This document shows, one piece after another, positions 33,841 to 45,597 of a stretch of 64,000 nt of DNA (its first letter is position 1; each line of letters opens with the position of its first letter). Source of the DNA: Panaeolus papilionaceus (Eukaryota; Basidiomycota; Agaricomycetes; Agaricales); contig JADNRZ010000024.1 of assembly GCA_015501605.1 (NCBI GenBank), positions 310,001 through 374,000 of the forward strand, read 5' to 3'. Under the pieces are notes generated by a model. The model saw only the letters and a list, made by a program, of their open reading frames with translations. It was not told the origin of the DNA and did not search any database. The translations under genes and the position numbers were made by a program.

Positions 33841-36152
33841 AGGCTTCCAGATCTCATCATTATCATCCCCGCCACACCGTTCCTGCCATCCCCCTCCTCC
33901 TTTAGCTTCGCTCTTACATCCAAATTATTACTTCAACGACTCTCCTTGCTTTCGCAGCTATTGAAGCTCGCCAGAGCTTTGCGGTTGAGGACGATGACCT
34001 CCTCATCACATATTCTCCTCCTGGTATACGGTCAGAGATCATGAGGCCCCTGGATATCAGAGGTCGTCAACGTCCATCGTTGGTTCTGGGGGTGCAGCAA
34101 ATTTCATGTTTACAGGTGTGTATACTTACCCTTTCTTGTTCGTCTTGATATCGCTTCACTCGCTCACTCATTTGCATCCCTCCTCTTCTCTGATCAAGAT
34201 GTCTACATCCAGTTCTCGTCCACCCTCTACCCAACGCTCCTCTCCACCTCGCTCTCCCTTGGGCCATCCGCATCGACCTCCAAGATCACAATTCGCCCAT
34301 TGGCGTTGATGGTAGGGAGGCTGTTCAGTCTGCGCTTGTTTGGACCCTTGCAACGCGGCTTGGGGAACATTTTGCTGTCGTTGGTACGCTGGCGAGAGTC
34401 ATTTTTCATTTTCTTTGTCCTTTGTCCATTGCATCTGGACTTGTGCTGGTGTGTTGAGGGGTTGGATGAAGTGTCGTGTTCGGATTGATGTCGTTCTTTG
34501 ACTTTTCATTGGACGGTGACGTCATCTTCACTCTTCGTGTTCCTTTTTCACTGACCCCGTCCATTATTCACTGGTTTTGCCCTTGCGCCTTTCCGTCATT
34601 TCCTCTTCCCTACTTGTTTTTGATTGGCCGGAATGATATTGGGCGTCGGTGACGTTGACAGGAACGTTATCACTCAATCAGCCGTCAATGACGTCGCTTC
34701 TGTTTCTTCTTCCGTTTCGTCGTCTCTCCCAACTTTTCATTCATTCCATACTGTCCTACGTTCTTAACATCCTTCCTCACAATTGAACTCGACGTGACTC
34801 TGGACGCTAATTTCAACCTTTCCTCGCTTCTCTGTTGTGTTTATTCATCCATTCATCTGTGGGTTGCGCCGCTTCCGCTGTTCATCCCCTCTTACTTCCC
34901 TCCCCACTTTTATTCCTTGAACGCACCACGACTGAACCACGTTTTACTTGGTGTTCCAGAACCACCCATACGTTCTTGTCCTCCCTTTCCCTTTTCTTCA
35001 TCATCATCCGATCTTCTACACTCGCATATACTAACCCAAAGTTGCACCCCTATCGCTATCCAGATACACATTTCTCGACTCTTCCGGCATACCGTTCGCC
35101 ATAACCCCCGCAACACGCTCCTCATCCTTCCGCTCCATACCTTGAGATACAGATCCACCTCTACCGCGCCCACAACGACCAAAACCACACAAACAGGGTT
35201 GAGTATAATGCTTGGTGTGGTTTATGTGGGGGTTGGGAGAGGACGATGAATAGGTCATTATTGAAGATGCGGAGGGGATAGGGGTCGCGTTGAATAGGAG
35301 TGGAGCAGGGGGAGGAAAAGCGATAGGGCCTGATGGGGTGTTTTCGTCACGGCTGGCGCTGAGCGCCGCTGCAAATGCATCTGGTCCTGTTTCTATTTAT
35401 TGCTGGTGTTACTTCCTCTTGACCCAATGCCGCCCCTGCGTCCTCTGACGATGGCACCACCACCAACACCAACAGAATGTCTAATTCTAATCGCCGCCGA
35501 TCTAAGCCACGTCCATCGGTGTTTTACCGCATACAAGACGCTCAATAGACCCGAGCGCGCCGGATGGCGATGACCCCCCGCCCCTCATTACTCTCTTCAA
35601 CCACTCATCCTCTTCTTCTTTGTCGTCTAATCACACCTCTGGGTCCGGGTCAGGATCGGGATCGGGGAGTAACTCGCCTCCTACACAAATGCGTCCTGCG
35701 CCTCCGATTCCTGCGAAACGCGCGTCGGCGCAGAATGCCACACGTACACAGATGGGGGAGGATGAGGGTCGAGTACGATCCCCGAGGGCTAGGGTTTGGG
35801 GAAGCCTTTGTTTTCGCAGAACGTTTATAGGCCATCGTCTTTGAATTTGAATAGTGCTGGGATTGGAAATGGGAGTAGTAGTGGGTGGGGGACTCAGAAT
35901 GGGAGAAGAACAGGGGATAGTGCGATCCTTGCACCGTCAAGTAGGCACTGGACTGCGTAAAGCTTGAGCGCGACGAGTTCGGGAAGTGGGACTCAGAGGG
36001 TTGGTGAAGCCGAGTGTGCCTTTGAGGGGTGTGCTTGTGGTGCCTACATCGGGGACGTCGACCAGTCCAGTATATCCAGTATCTCAAACCAGTCCAACGT
36101 TACCTACAATGACGCAAACACAGTAGATGCAGAGAAGTGGGAGGAGGTCTAG
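33840..36152 (+). pseudogene. T4: putative type I membrane protein gene, degraded
   Basis: An ectodomain exon ends at 34115 and reads EARQSFAVEDDDLLITYSPP to a donor GTGTGTAT. A second exon near 34196-34390 has IDLQDHNSPIGVDG and GEHFAVVG. The stalk and start of the membrane span are at 35090-35240 (TTTKTTQTGLSIMLGVVYVG), where the frame then closes. The tail (about 35540-36152) keeps PLITLFNHSSSSSL, the GSGSGSGS run and PIPAKRASAQNA, but shifts after MGEDEG. Closest to T1. Exon limits at the 5' end are uncertain because no ATG-led signal peptide exon is clear. Confidence 0.45.
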
Positions 36153-37797
36153 GCAGAGTATAAGGTGGTGGACGGTTGATGAACAGCGGGGGCGGTGATG
36201 TGCGTTTGATGTGGCTCGCACCTGTCTTTTCTTTTTTGCCGTTTTGATTGGACGTTTGGATAAGAGTTGGAAGATATTTTTTTGGATCGATTCTTCTTTG
36301 CAGTTTGATTGAACGTTCTACTTTTTCTTTGATTTACCTTGATTTTCATTGTTTTGTATTTTGTTTCGTATACCCCTTTCACCTTCTCGTTTAGTCGCAT
36401 GGAGTTTTCTTTCATATATGCATTCATTCATTTCAATCCCCCGTTGTCACTCGTTTCTCATCCCCCTTTTTCATCGTCATCGTTTCGTTCCCTACAGCCT
36501 ATATCATCCCCTCTCTTCCCCCTTTCCCTTCCCTCTGCCCCGCCACCACTGACCAGTACTATTACCACCATTATCCGGTTTGTCCGCGTTACCGCTGGCG
36601 TCTACACCAAACCCAATTTATCAGATCTGTCATCTAATCGATTATGTATTTCTTCTCCTCTCAAATCAAATTATGAATTTTGTTTTAGAGCCTCATTGGA
36701 TTAAGTTATGTGAACATATTCTGGATTTTTATTTGTTATCCATAGGTAGGTTATCACACTGTGTGTAACGAATTGAATCGAATCGAATCGATAAAAATAT
36801 CCTGCATATCTCGTTGTTTTTTGTTTTTATGCTTTGAGTGGAGGGTGTCGGGGTGCGTGTAAGCGCGATGGCTGATAAGGACGATGTGGCCTTGAGTTTG
36901 CTTGCTCACTCGGTGGGCAGCTAACTTTTACCAGTTGACCACGATCTTGCATGTATCAATGGATAGGTAGAACCCTACGATTGAAGGGAGGATTTGGGAC
37001 AGGGAAAAACGTTCATTCCTGATACTTGGCTATCTATCGTGTCTTCCCAGTTGTACTAGTCGCAATGCCTATATTGTGTGTATTACACGTCTTCATGAGT
37101 TGACCAGCACCGTCGTTATCCCAGACAACAGTAATGCGGCTGAGGACGGTAGGTCCACGGGTATAACGAAAGGATATGTGCTGAGCACCGCCCCACTGGT
37201 GTTCCTTTTATCAAATTGATGTATTTTTCTTGACACCAGCGCATCACACATCACGCACTCTCCAGGTTTGATTTTCCGATTCAGACTTGCTTCAGTCAAC
37301 ATTTGTACCCCTTGCTCATCAACTGCAATCATTCCTTTGATTTATTCCAACTATCCCCGCTACCGGTAGGTAGTGGGTGTTAGTGGAATGGTCAAAAAAA
37401 AATTGGCAGAAGATTTGGGGTGGCTGTACTTTCAGGTCCGTCTGGAAATTAATTCCCAATCCTCGACTCCACAATCCAAATATTATCTGATGCCCTCCTC
37501 AGTATTTATCGAGAATGGAGATGAGTGGACCAGTCCTATTGCTTGGAGTTCTTTTGAAAGTGTCCTCATTTGACCCCCTGAAAAATATCGGCTTTGAGGT
37601 GATCCCGAGCCAATCTAAGGATACAGAACAGGGAAAGAGAGCTGCATTCTCGTAGGACCAGGCAATCGGCGAACGATACACAGCATATCGTAGAGGAACA
37701 ATACCCACCTGTCAAGCGTGTCTTTACAGGGTTCTGAAACCATGCTGTGGCACTGCACGTGTGACGCAACAATGGACACCGCCTCAAATGGGCGCAT
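36153..37797 (+). other. T4-N5 spacer
   Basis: T 3' flank, the GAATCGAATCGA repeat near 36770-36790, and the upstream block of A-type N genes (AAAGTGTCCTCATTTGACC near 37556, shared with 61790). Positions 37000-37560 are not shared with N2. No gene seen. Confidence 0.5.
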
Positions 37798-37803
37798 TAT
37801 AAA
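37798..37803 (+). promoter_or_regulatory. TATA box of N5
   Basis: TATAAA 49 nt upstream of the ATG at 37847; the same block stands before N2 and N8. Confidence 0.55.
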
Positions 37804-37846
37804 TGTGGACACGACGGTGGGCCTGTGCGGCAAAGTCACATTGTCC

Positions 37847-40698
37847 ATGTCTTCTGACCCCTCTATCATATCGGCCCAGGTATTACCTGCGGGAAATCGG
37901 ATATTAATCAATCACCCCACGTACAACGTCCAGCACATAACCAACGCCAACGGTATGTACTCAGCTGAAATCCTTATAGAAATGACACTGAAACCCATCT
38001 ACAAGACCCAGCGTTCCGACTTTTATATCATCACATCTGTGTCGCTGCCTACGATAACTCAGACCAAGTGGACCAGATGAAATGCTACCCTGGAACGCGA
38101 ACTCTCTTGCTTGAGCGTCTAGAAAACTGGCTCTCTGTACCAGGGAATGCGCGTCGTCTGTTGACGTGGCTCGATGGACCAATGGGGTCGGGAAAAACTG
38201 CAGTTGGGAGAACAATGGCAGAGCGAATATCCGCTAAGAACAAACTCGCTGGCACCTTCATATTCCGGAGAGGGCAACCTGGAAGGAGCGACGCAACGCG
38301 CTTTGTAGCTACACTTGCATATCAGCTAGCGTTATCCATTCCTCTCGTGCGCCCGCATATTGAGCACCAGCTCAATCACGATCCATCTATCCTGCAACAA
38401 TCGCTCTCCCGCCAACTTGACCTGCTCATTCTGGAACCCCTTCGGAAAATGCGATCACAACACCCAGATATCGACCCTACAATGCTTCCGAATCTTATCA
38501 TCGTGGATGGATTGGACGAGTGCGGTGCGGACCTAGAATTGGGGAGGGAGGAAATGCAGACCAGAGTCTTGGATCTCCTTCACCGCCTCGTTCTATCGCA
38601 GGACGTGCTTCCCTTCGTTGTTCTGATACACAGCCGACCGGAGAAACACATCAAAAACTGGTTCAGCCTGGAATCGCACGAGGAGATGACGAATCGGTTA
38701 ACCCTCGATGCATCGTATCAACCGGATGACGATATCCGATTTTTTGTGACTCAAAGCTTCCTCGCAATCCTCGATGACCACCCTAGTCGAGATCTTCTAC
38801 CACCCGGCTGGCCCCACGAAGTAACGTATAGAGATTCTGATGGTCTCACTTGGGAAGCCATTGAGACTCTTGTGCGCCGTTCCTCGGGGCAGTTCATCTA
38901 TGCCGCCGTCGCCATGAAATTCATCGCATCTCAGCATTGTCGCCCCGATAAGCGTCTGCTGTCTGTCCTCTCGTCCAACGATCATCATTCTCCAGATGCC
39001 CCGAATGCCATTATCGACTCCCTCTATGCTCAGGTTTTGAATTCTACCAACGACCACGAGACTGTGAAGCAGATTTTGGCATTCCAGAACATTGCCTATA
39101 GGAAGTATATTTATCAACCCATCCCACTTACCAGAATTTTATCTGTGCTATCTATCTCGATTCATGATTTTCGTCATTGTCTCCAACAGTTGGAATCGCT
39201 GCTGATCCCGGAGAGGCCTTTCTTCAAGTTTCACCATTCATCGTTTGGTGAATTTCTAGGCGACGATAATCGCTCAGCGGCTTGGTTCATTGACGACAAC
39301 CATTATCGTTCGCATTTTACGCTGCGTGCGCTGAGGCTATTTCGCGACGGTAGGTACCATGATGACTTGAAGTGCCTGAATACTTACTTACACAACGTAC
39401 TTGCTTCCAGAAACCTATGTTGGTGCACAGATATCTTTCCTTCGCCTCTCGCGTCAGCTTTCAATGCTCTACGGTGATAAAGTGTCAACAGAGGTGCATC
39501 AAGAGCTAGAGCAATTTTGCGACTTTCCTAACTCGTCGTATCGTGCATCTGTTGAGCACTTCCTCTCTCAAGTGCCACTCAGCACCTTTATCCGGCTAAC
39601 TAGATGGCTGGTCTCTTTCCCGACCGAATCCGGATCCTGCATGTGTCATTCGGTGCCAGGATGCGCATTGTTGCATCATCTTGCGGCATTGATAAAACCG
39701 CACATACAACCACACCTCAAAGACCCAGATTCATTTTCTCATTTCCTCTGTTGGGCCGCCTATGTCCCCAGTAGCGGATTGTCAACTCGTATGTGCGAAT
39801 TATTTGTTTTTCATTCGGGTATTCATTCACAAATATAATAGGGGGCCACAATGATGCTTCGTCCAACCATCGCTGGCCTGGTGATCTTCGTCATATCGTG
39901 CTTGCCATGGCAGTATTGCCCGAGGAAAAACCTTATGTTGATCCGCGCTTTGACTGCAGGGAATTCTGCACCCTGTTCTCCATTCCCTCGATGAGCTTCC
40001 TGAACAGTGCATTGCTGATAGTTCTCAAGACACTGGAGCTTGGGCTTCGAGATTCTAGGAGGCAAGTCTGAAGCTACACTGCTAAATTTCCGATGACATT
40101 GCTGATCCATGTTATACTGTGACCATTTTATAATCAGGTGGCATTACCCAGAAGTCGAGAATAAAGAGTGGTGGAAGGGACCTCGTGACAGAGCAATCTT
40201 CACGAACATTCTTCAGCGAATAGATATCCCACCCGATATTTGGATTTATCTCCTGGATTGTGAGAAAACGTTGCAGGATGATTTTCGTACCCACATCCAA
40301 AAATCTTTTGTCAGTGAATTTCGCCATGGCCATTTTTCTAGTACTCACGTATAGTTCAGGATATAGATGATGATTACTACTACCTGCATAGGAAAAACCC
40401 ATTTCGACGCCTTTACAACTCACCACGCCCTCAGGACTCAGGAATTGTGTCACCCCTTGAGTTGGCCCTAGCAGAATGCACCTGGAATGTTGACTGCTTC
40501 CTGCATGGATCAGAGCACTACCACTTTCTACGAAACCATCGGTATGATCAGATCCTGATACCCGGTATTCCAGAGCTTGCAGTCTATATGGCAACTTATC
40601 AGGTTTCCGAATATTGTTCCGGCCCAGGCATCCCAGTAAAGGCGGTGCTGTGTTCCTGTGGTTGGGCTGATTTTATACCTTTGGTTACGGATAGTTAG
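37847..40698 (+). CDS. N5: NACHT-domain STAND NTPase, intact (A-type first exon)
   Basis: Exons 37847-37952, 38012-39349, 39411-39788, 39842-40061, 40138-40309 and 40360-40698 give 850 residues, the longest copy. Exon 1 codes for 35 residues (MSSDPSIISAQVLPAG..., then RILINHPTYNVQHITNAN). Walker A GPMGSGKT at 91-98, Walker B LIIVDGLDEC, sensor HSRPEKHIKNWF. Introns are 59, 61, 53, 76 and 50 nt; the fourth has a GC donor (40062). The fifth has donor GTCAGT instead of GTGAGG, weaker than in the paralogs but still frame-correct. Insertions relative to N3 include THREE residues in the HEVTYRDSDG loop and a few in TRWLVSFPTESGSC. It is the intact counterpart of pseudogene N2. Biochemical role as for the family; ligand unknown. 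Confidence 0.9.
40062..40137 (+). other. GC-AG intron of N5
   Basis: Donor AG|GCAAGT, acceptor ATAATCAG, 76 nt, conserved position. Confidence 0.75.
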
Positions 40699-42516
40699 AA
40701 AGGGGATAATCTGCATTTTGATTTGCATGGATGAGCATTGCGCACTGGATCCGTGCATGGTGATCTCGTAGATTAGATCAGACACACTCATGTGACCGCG
40801 TCGGTGGCTGAGGAGCGGCATTGCGCACCCGAATCATCATCGCATCTTGTGGTCAACCATTGGGGTTGCCCCCTTTAGGCGGCTCTGCCGCTTCCAGCAC
40901 ACATACCCTTGTTTTCGTGATTTCGGACGATTTCAGCGACCCATCGCGCACGCACCTGCGCCATGGTATCAGATCGCGCTCCCGCACGCAAGCTGCCACG
41001 CATCAACAATTCTCGCATCTTATCGCATCTCGCAATGCATTCATCCGACCCTCAGCGCTCAGCGCTCAGCCACCACTTACACCTCGATCCTCCTCCTCCT
41101 TACTTCATGTATTCAGAATCTCTTTCGTCTCTCTCCGCTTTGTTTCATATGCTAATTTCTGCCTTTCTTCCGTCGTTCTGCTCCCTTTTTCATTCACTTC
41201 TACTCACTTTATGTACATTTCTTTCTCATCTTGTAGTCACTATATCGTCTGTACGATACCTCACCATCAGAATTGCATCGTTTTTGACACCCCAGTCATC
41301 CTCCAGTCGTATCTCGTAACCACCATCGTTGGCTTTCGTAGCCAGTCCAATCGCCGCGGCATCGGTTTCATCCCAGTTAATCCCACTCGGCTCTTGTATC
41401 TCTCCCTGTTGTCTAGCGTAGCCCTCGTCGACGTTTTCTTCGGTTCTATCTGTCCCAGCTTCGTACACCACGTATTTCCACTCCTCAGCATCACCGTCGC
41501 CAACGTGAACTCCCTTCCATCGTCTCAATCACCCTCTCCTAACCACAGCTCTCTGGACCCCACGACCTTGCATCATCACCATCACCATCACCCTCACCCT
41601 TCCATCCACTGTCTCATTTTTTTTTTTGGTTCTGTTCCCATTCGTAATCCCACTGTTGAGCGCTCATCAGCGCATCATACTATTCATGCAGATATAATAA
41701 TTCGAGCGAACTCCCCGTAACCCCCTGTGGTGCCAATCCCAGGATGACTTCGGGCCAGAAATCGACGAACACGCAGATCCTAAGCCTATGGCCTCGATAT
41801 CCGGTACTTGCAGCTCATGCACTCATGTTTCAATCCTTTAACCACTGTCTGCTTCTACTAATCGTTGAAGCCCACCGGTGGAGCTCTTCCGAGATGCAAC
41901 CACCAAAGATTGAGGTGAATATTATTATTATCGGCATCGACGGCATCAATTCTGACAGCCATGTATTTGCGCACGACGCACAGACCATGCTCGAGTCTCT
42001 CTCTGGTTGTGTCTTCCCCTGAACTCCTCTGAGCCTCGCTGTTGTTTGGGCTGGATTCGATGCATTATGCTGCAGCTCTATTCGTAGTTCATCAGCGTTG
42101 ACCATGGTCTCTATAATTTAAATTTATGGTGCGTTTATCCTTTGTCTGTCGCTCTCCTGCTCACAAGCTAACAAAATTCATAGTAAAATTCTGTCAACGT
42201 TATTCATTGAAACCACATATGCCTACACGGACACACAGTTCTTTGAAGAACAGTTTCCAACGAATGCAACGCACGCAAATGAGCTTGTCGTGCCTCGCAT
42301 CCATGGTCAACCACACTATTCAACTCTCGGCTCTGTTATTTCTCTTCATGCAGCCACGCTCACAGCGATGATCGGGCTCAAGTTTTTTGGCTGCTTTTCG
42401 GCTGCTTGTCGCTCACAGGTTTGGATTCAAAAGCCGTACATATCACAGGTGAAAAAACGCCAGCGGAACGAGGATTTCAAGCCAGTTTGAACTCTTTTCA
42501 CCACAGGCGTCCAGAA
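40699..42516 (+). other. N5-T5 intercistronic region
   Basis: Standard N 3' flank apart from the 153-bp insertion. A 299-codon frame from 40821 (first 100 codons inside or after the insertion) is open here but broken in the other cassettes. The conserved hydrophobic stretch LYLSLLSSVALVDVFF lies near 41394, and the poly-Ile GIDGIN motif near 41920. No firm gene. Confidence 0.4.
40745..40897. mobile_element. Small insertion of 153 bp with CTGGA/TCCAG ends, MITE-like
   Basis: N3, N4 and N6 read straight from GCGCA to CACATACCC, whereas here CTGGATCCGTGC ... GCCGCTTCCAG intervenes. The ends form a short imperfect inverted repeat (CTGGA, then weaker match). CA flanks both sides, which may be a 2-bp duplication. 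No coding capacity. Confidence 0.5.
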
Positions 42517-43185
42517 GTTATCGTCATGGTCGCCCTCCTTATCCTTACCCTTTCACCCTTCTACTTTATCTCTCCTCAAACGTCTATTATTACACCAAAT
42601 GTTCTCGCTTATCACAGTCACAAAAGGTCGCCAGAGCTCTGGTGTCGAGGACAATGACCCCCTGAGCACATATTCTCCTCCTCGTGTAGGGTCAAAAATC
42701 ATGAGGTCCCTGGGTACAGGACGTTGTCAGACGACCATTGTTGATTCTGGGGCTGTAGCAGATTTCGCGTTTCCAGGTGTCTACCTTGTCTGCTTCACTT
42801 CATTGAATATTGTGTTCGGGTTCGGCATGGTTATCTCGTTCCCTTACCTTTTTCGTCTTGATATGGCTATAGTCGCTAACTCATTTGCACCTCTCTTCTC
42901 TGATCAAGGAGTGTACATCCAACTCTTGTCCACCCGCTGACCAACGCCCCTCCTGATTCGCTCTCCCTTGACCGTTCACGTCGACCTTCAAGATCACGAT
43001 CTGCCCGTTGACGTTGATGGTCAGGACAGTCTTCAGTCTGCGCCTGTTTGGAACTTGGGTCAGCTGGAGAATGGGGAACATATGTTGACGATTGGGACGT
43101 GGCCAGGGGAAGTTGTCTCTGTTGTTGATACATTGGTGTGTCTCGCTTTTGTCCCCCATCTCTGTGTTTGGGCTTGTGCTTGTGC

Positions 43186-43193
43186 GTTGAGGG
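43186..43193 (+). repeat. Target site duplication, left copy
   Basis: GTTGAGGG, repeated exactly at 45590-45597. Confidence 0.9.
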
Positions 43194-45589
43194 TAGTGAT
43201 GCCGCGAGCTGACCTTGAGCTAGCTCAAGCTACCGAATTAGGTCGCTTGACTGAGCTTGAGTTGAGGTCAGCTTGAGCTCAACTTGAGCCCCATCAAAAA
43301 GCAGAAAATCTCATTCTTGGAAATTCCGCCAATTCGCCAATTCGGCGAATTGAAATTCCTAATTTGGAAATTAGAAATATTATTAATTAAAAATTTTACT
43401 ATTATTATGGGCCGAACGGCCCAATATTAATTCAGGAAATAGAGTTGTTATTCAAAAAAGAAAAAAATAACGAGTGTTAAAAAGTCGATATCCAGACAGC
43501 TACAGGAGGAAAACAAGTGACGCACCGTGATAGAACACTAGTATAAACCAGAAAACAAGCGCGTGGCGAGCACTGCAACTGATCACGACACACAAATAGC
43601 AGTGTCGTACTGCCTACAGTATATAGTATAAAACCAAACAGAATAATGAGGACCAGTGGTGATGAGTGAGAGTAGGCGGAGGTGATGTATTTGAGGGTGA
43701 AATGCACGGAGCTGGTAGGTACTTCGTATGCCTGTGGTCGATAGGCAGAGTAAAGAATGATAAATAATGATTCTAGCGCTTCAAGTGCTCCTGAGACGAA
43801 TGATACAAGCTGTTGACTGATAAAGAGGTTGACTGTAACCTTAAACTAGACATTCAAAGTCCTCTGTGACTCAGATACTTACTGATACAAAGGGTGAGGT
43901 GGTGGAACCTAGTGTATTTTGTAGTTTAGGTACATATTATATACTGCAGAAGGTGTGGATACCGTGGAACAAAGAATGAAGAATACAGACCAATAGGAAT
44001 TTGTATATTACAGAAGACAGAGGGGTTGCATGACGATGTGGAGAGTAAAATACAGAGAAAATGAAGATAAACTTATTAGATTCGTAACAATTGTGCATCC
44101 CGCACCAAGTAGGTATTGAATGAAGTGGGCGTTTATTATATTCTTGGCGCTTAGGTGAGCTATGAAGAGGCTCGTCGCTGTTCGTTACCGTTGTGGGGCG
44201 TTTTTCATGGGGTAAACCGAGCTGAGCACGACAGAAGAACGGTGGGTTAGAAAAGAATTAAAAAATAATTGATAGCTAGAAAATTGGTTGCGATGACGAG
44301 CTCATCGAGACACATCGGATGAGCGCGTGGCTGCATGAGAAGGGCATTTATTTTTGGGAATTTCTCCCTGAACCCAAGGCTGAGAGTTGGCTAACTTGTC
44401 CTTGTATCTCATTTTTTGTCTTTGCTTCGTCCTGTTCTACTTTGTATTTTGTCATTTAGAGTACATTCAACACATCCTTTCCCTTACCTTTCCATCAACG
44501 CTCTATCTTTTGCAGACCCCGTTAAATTTACAGTAGCTCATGCCCCTCTGCACTAGCATATTTTGAGGAAGTCCATTTGAGTCTTTTACACGGCCAGCCT
44601 GCCAGTGCTTAAATTATAAATATAAATTTACATGGCTTCACTTTCCCTAGTATATCTCAAATATCCCTCGCCCTTACTCTACTAAGTCATTGATTTACTC
44701 GTTAATTTCCTTCGCTCATTCATAGGCTCCTGATGGTGCCGGGATGTGACATCCGAACGATTTCGTTTTGTGCTCACCAGTATAATGGCAGTATTGCATG
44801 ACTAATCAGCTAAGCATCCAAATTGGGAATTCGCCGAATCGTCGAACGCCGGAATTTCCATGAATGAGATGTCCTCTCAAAAAGGATTTCCCATTTGAGA
44901 TGCTCGGCTCTGTCGGCATCCAGCAACTTTCGATGCACGTTTGTAGCATCTCCTCACATTTTGTGTTGCTTTTCGTCGAAGTCAAGAAATAAATATTGAC
45001 TGAAATACATCGAGGCCGCTTCGAGTTCATGCACAACAAGAATTTGAGATTTACAAAAAGTTGAAACCATGGGCAGATATGCTCTTAGTTCAACTATTCA
45101 GAGTCGTGCAATAAAAATTATACGCAAAATCGAACAGGTGAGGGCTGATTGGAAGTACAGGGCGTGGGGCTTTGAATTTTGACAATGAGAGGAAATATCT
45201 AGGATACTTAGCATTCCTGCTATACATTTTACCATTTTGACTCACTTGTACACTCAAGCATTTACTGCGCTCAAGTATTAGGTGAGTTTCTAGTAGACTC
45301 AGCACCAAACCTACACAGATTTTAGTCTAACTTGATTATACATCGGTATAACCACAATCAGCTGAGCTCTTGAAACGAAACCAACCAGAAAGCATACAAA
45401 AATGGTGAAGCGGAGATGTCTGAATCCACTCTGAGTGGTGAGTAAGTAGATGCATCACTCCATCAACACATTCTTCCATATTAGGCGTCGAGTTAGCTTG
45501 AGCAGCTCAAGCTGGAGTTGCCTTTTATATCGAAATGTCAAGCTTGAGCTCAGCTCACCTTAAGCTAGCTCGCGCTCGCGGTAACACTA
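43194..45589. mobile_element. hAT-type DNA transposon, 2396 bp, apparently non-autonomous
   Basis: Begins TAGTGATGCCGCGAGC and ends GCTCGCGGTAACACTA, an imperfect terminal inverted repeat whose first five bases fit the hAT pattern YARNG. It is bounded by 8-bp duplications GTTGAGGG (43186-43193 and 45590-45597). The uninterrupted sequence GTTGAGGGGTTG at the same place in T1 (about 4586) and T4 (about 34457) is the empty site. Both ends are rich in AGCTCAAG/CTTGAGCT motifs, as subterminal binding sites would be. The interior is AT-rich with no open frame longer than about 77 codons and no recognisable transposase. Confidence 0.88.
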
Positions 45590-45597
45590 GTTGAGGG
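45590..45597 (+). repeat. Target site duplication, right copy
   Basis: GTTGAGGG, matches 43186-43193. Confidence 0.9.

Noticed and set aside
40821..41720. 299-codon open frame behind N5
   Set aside because: It starts inside the 153-bp insertion and runs through N 3' flank sequence that is frame-broken in the other cassettes; composition is CT-rich low complexity. Treated as a chance frame, apart from the short hydrophobic segment reported separately.
44806..45308. Minus-strand frames inside the hAT element as transposase
   Set aside because: 77 and 72 codons, separated by stops, and none contains a recognisable hAT dimerisation or catalytic motif.
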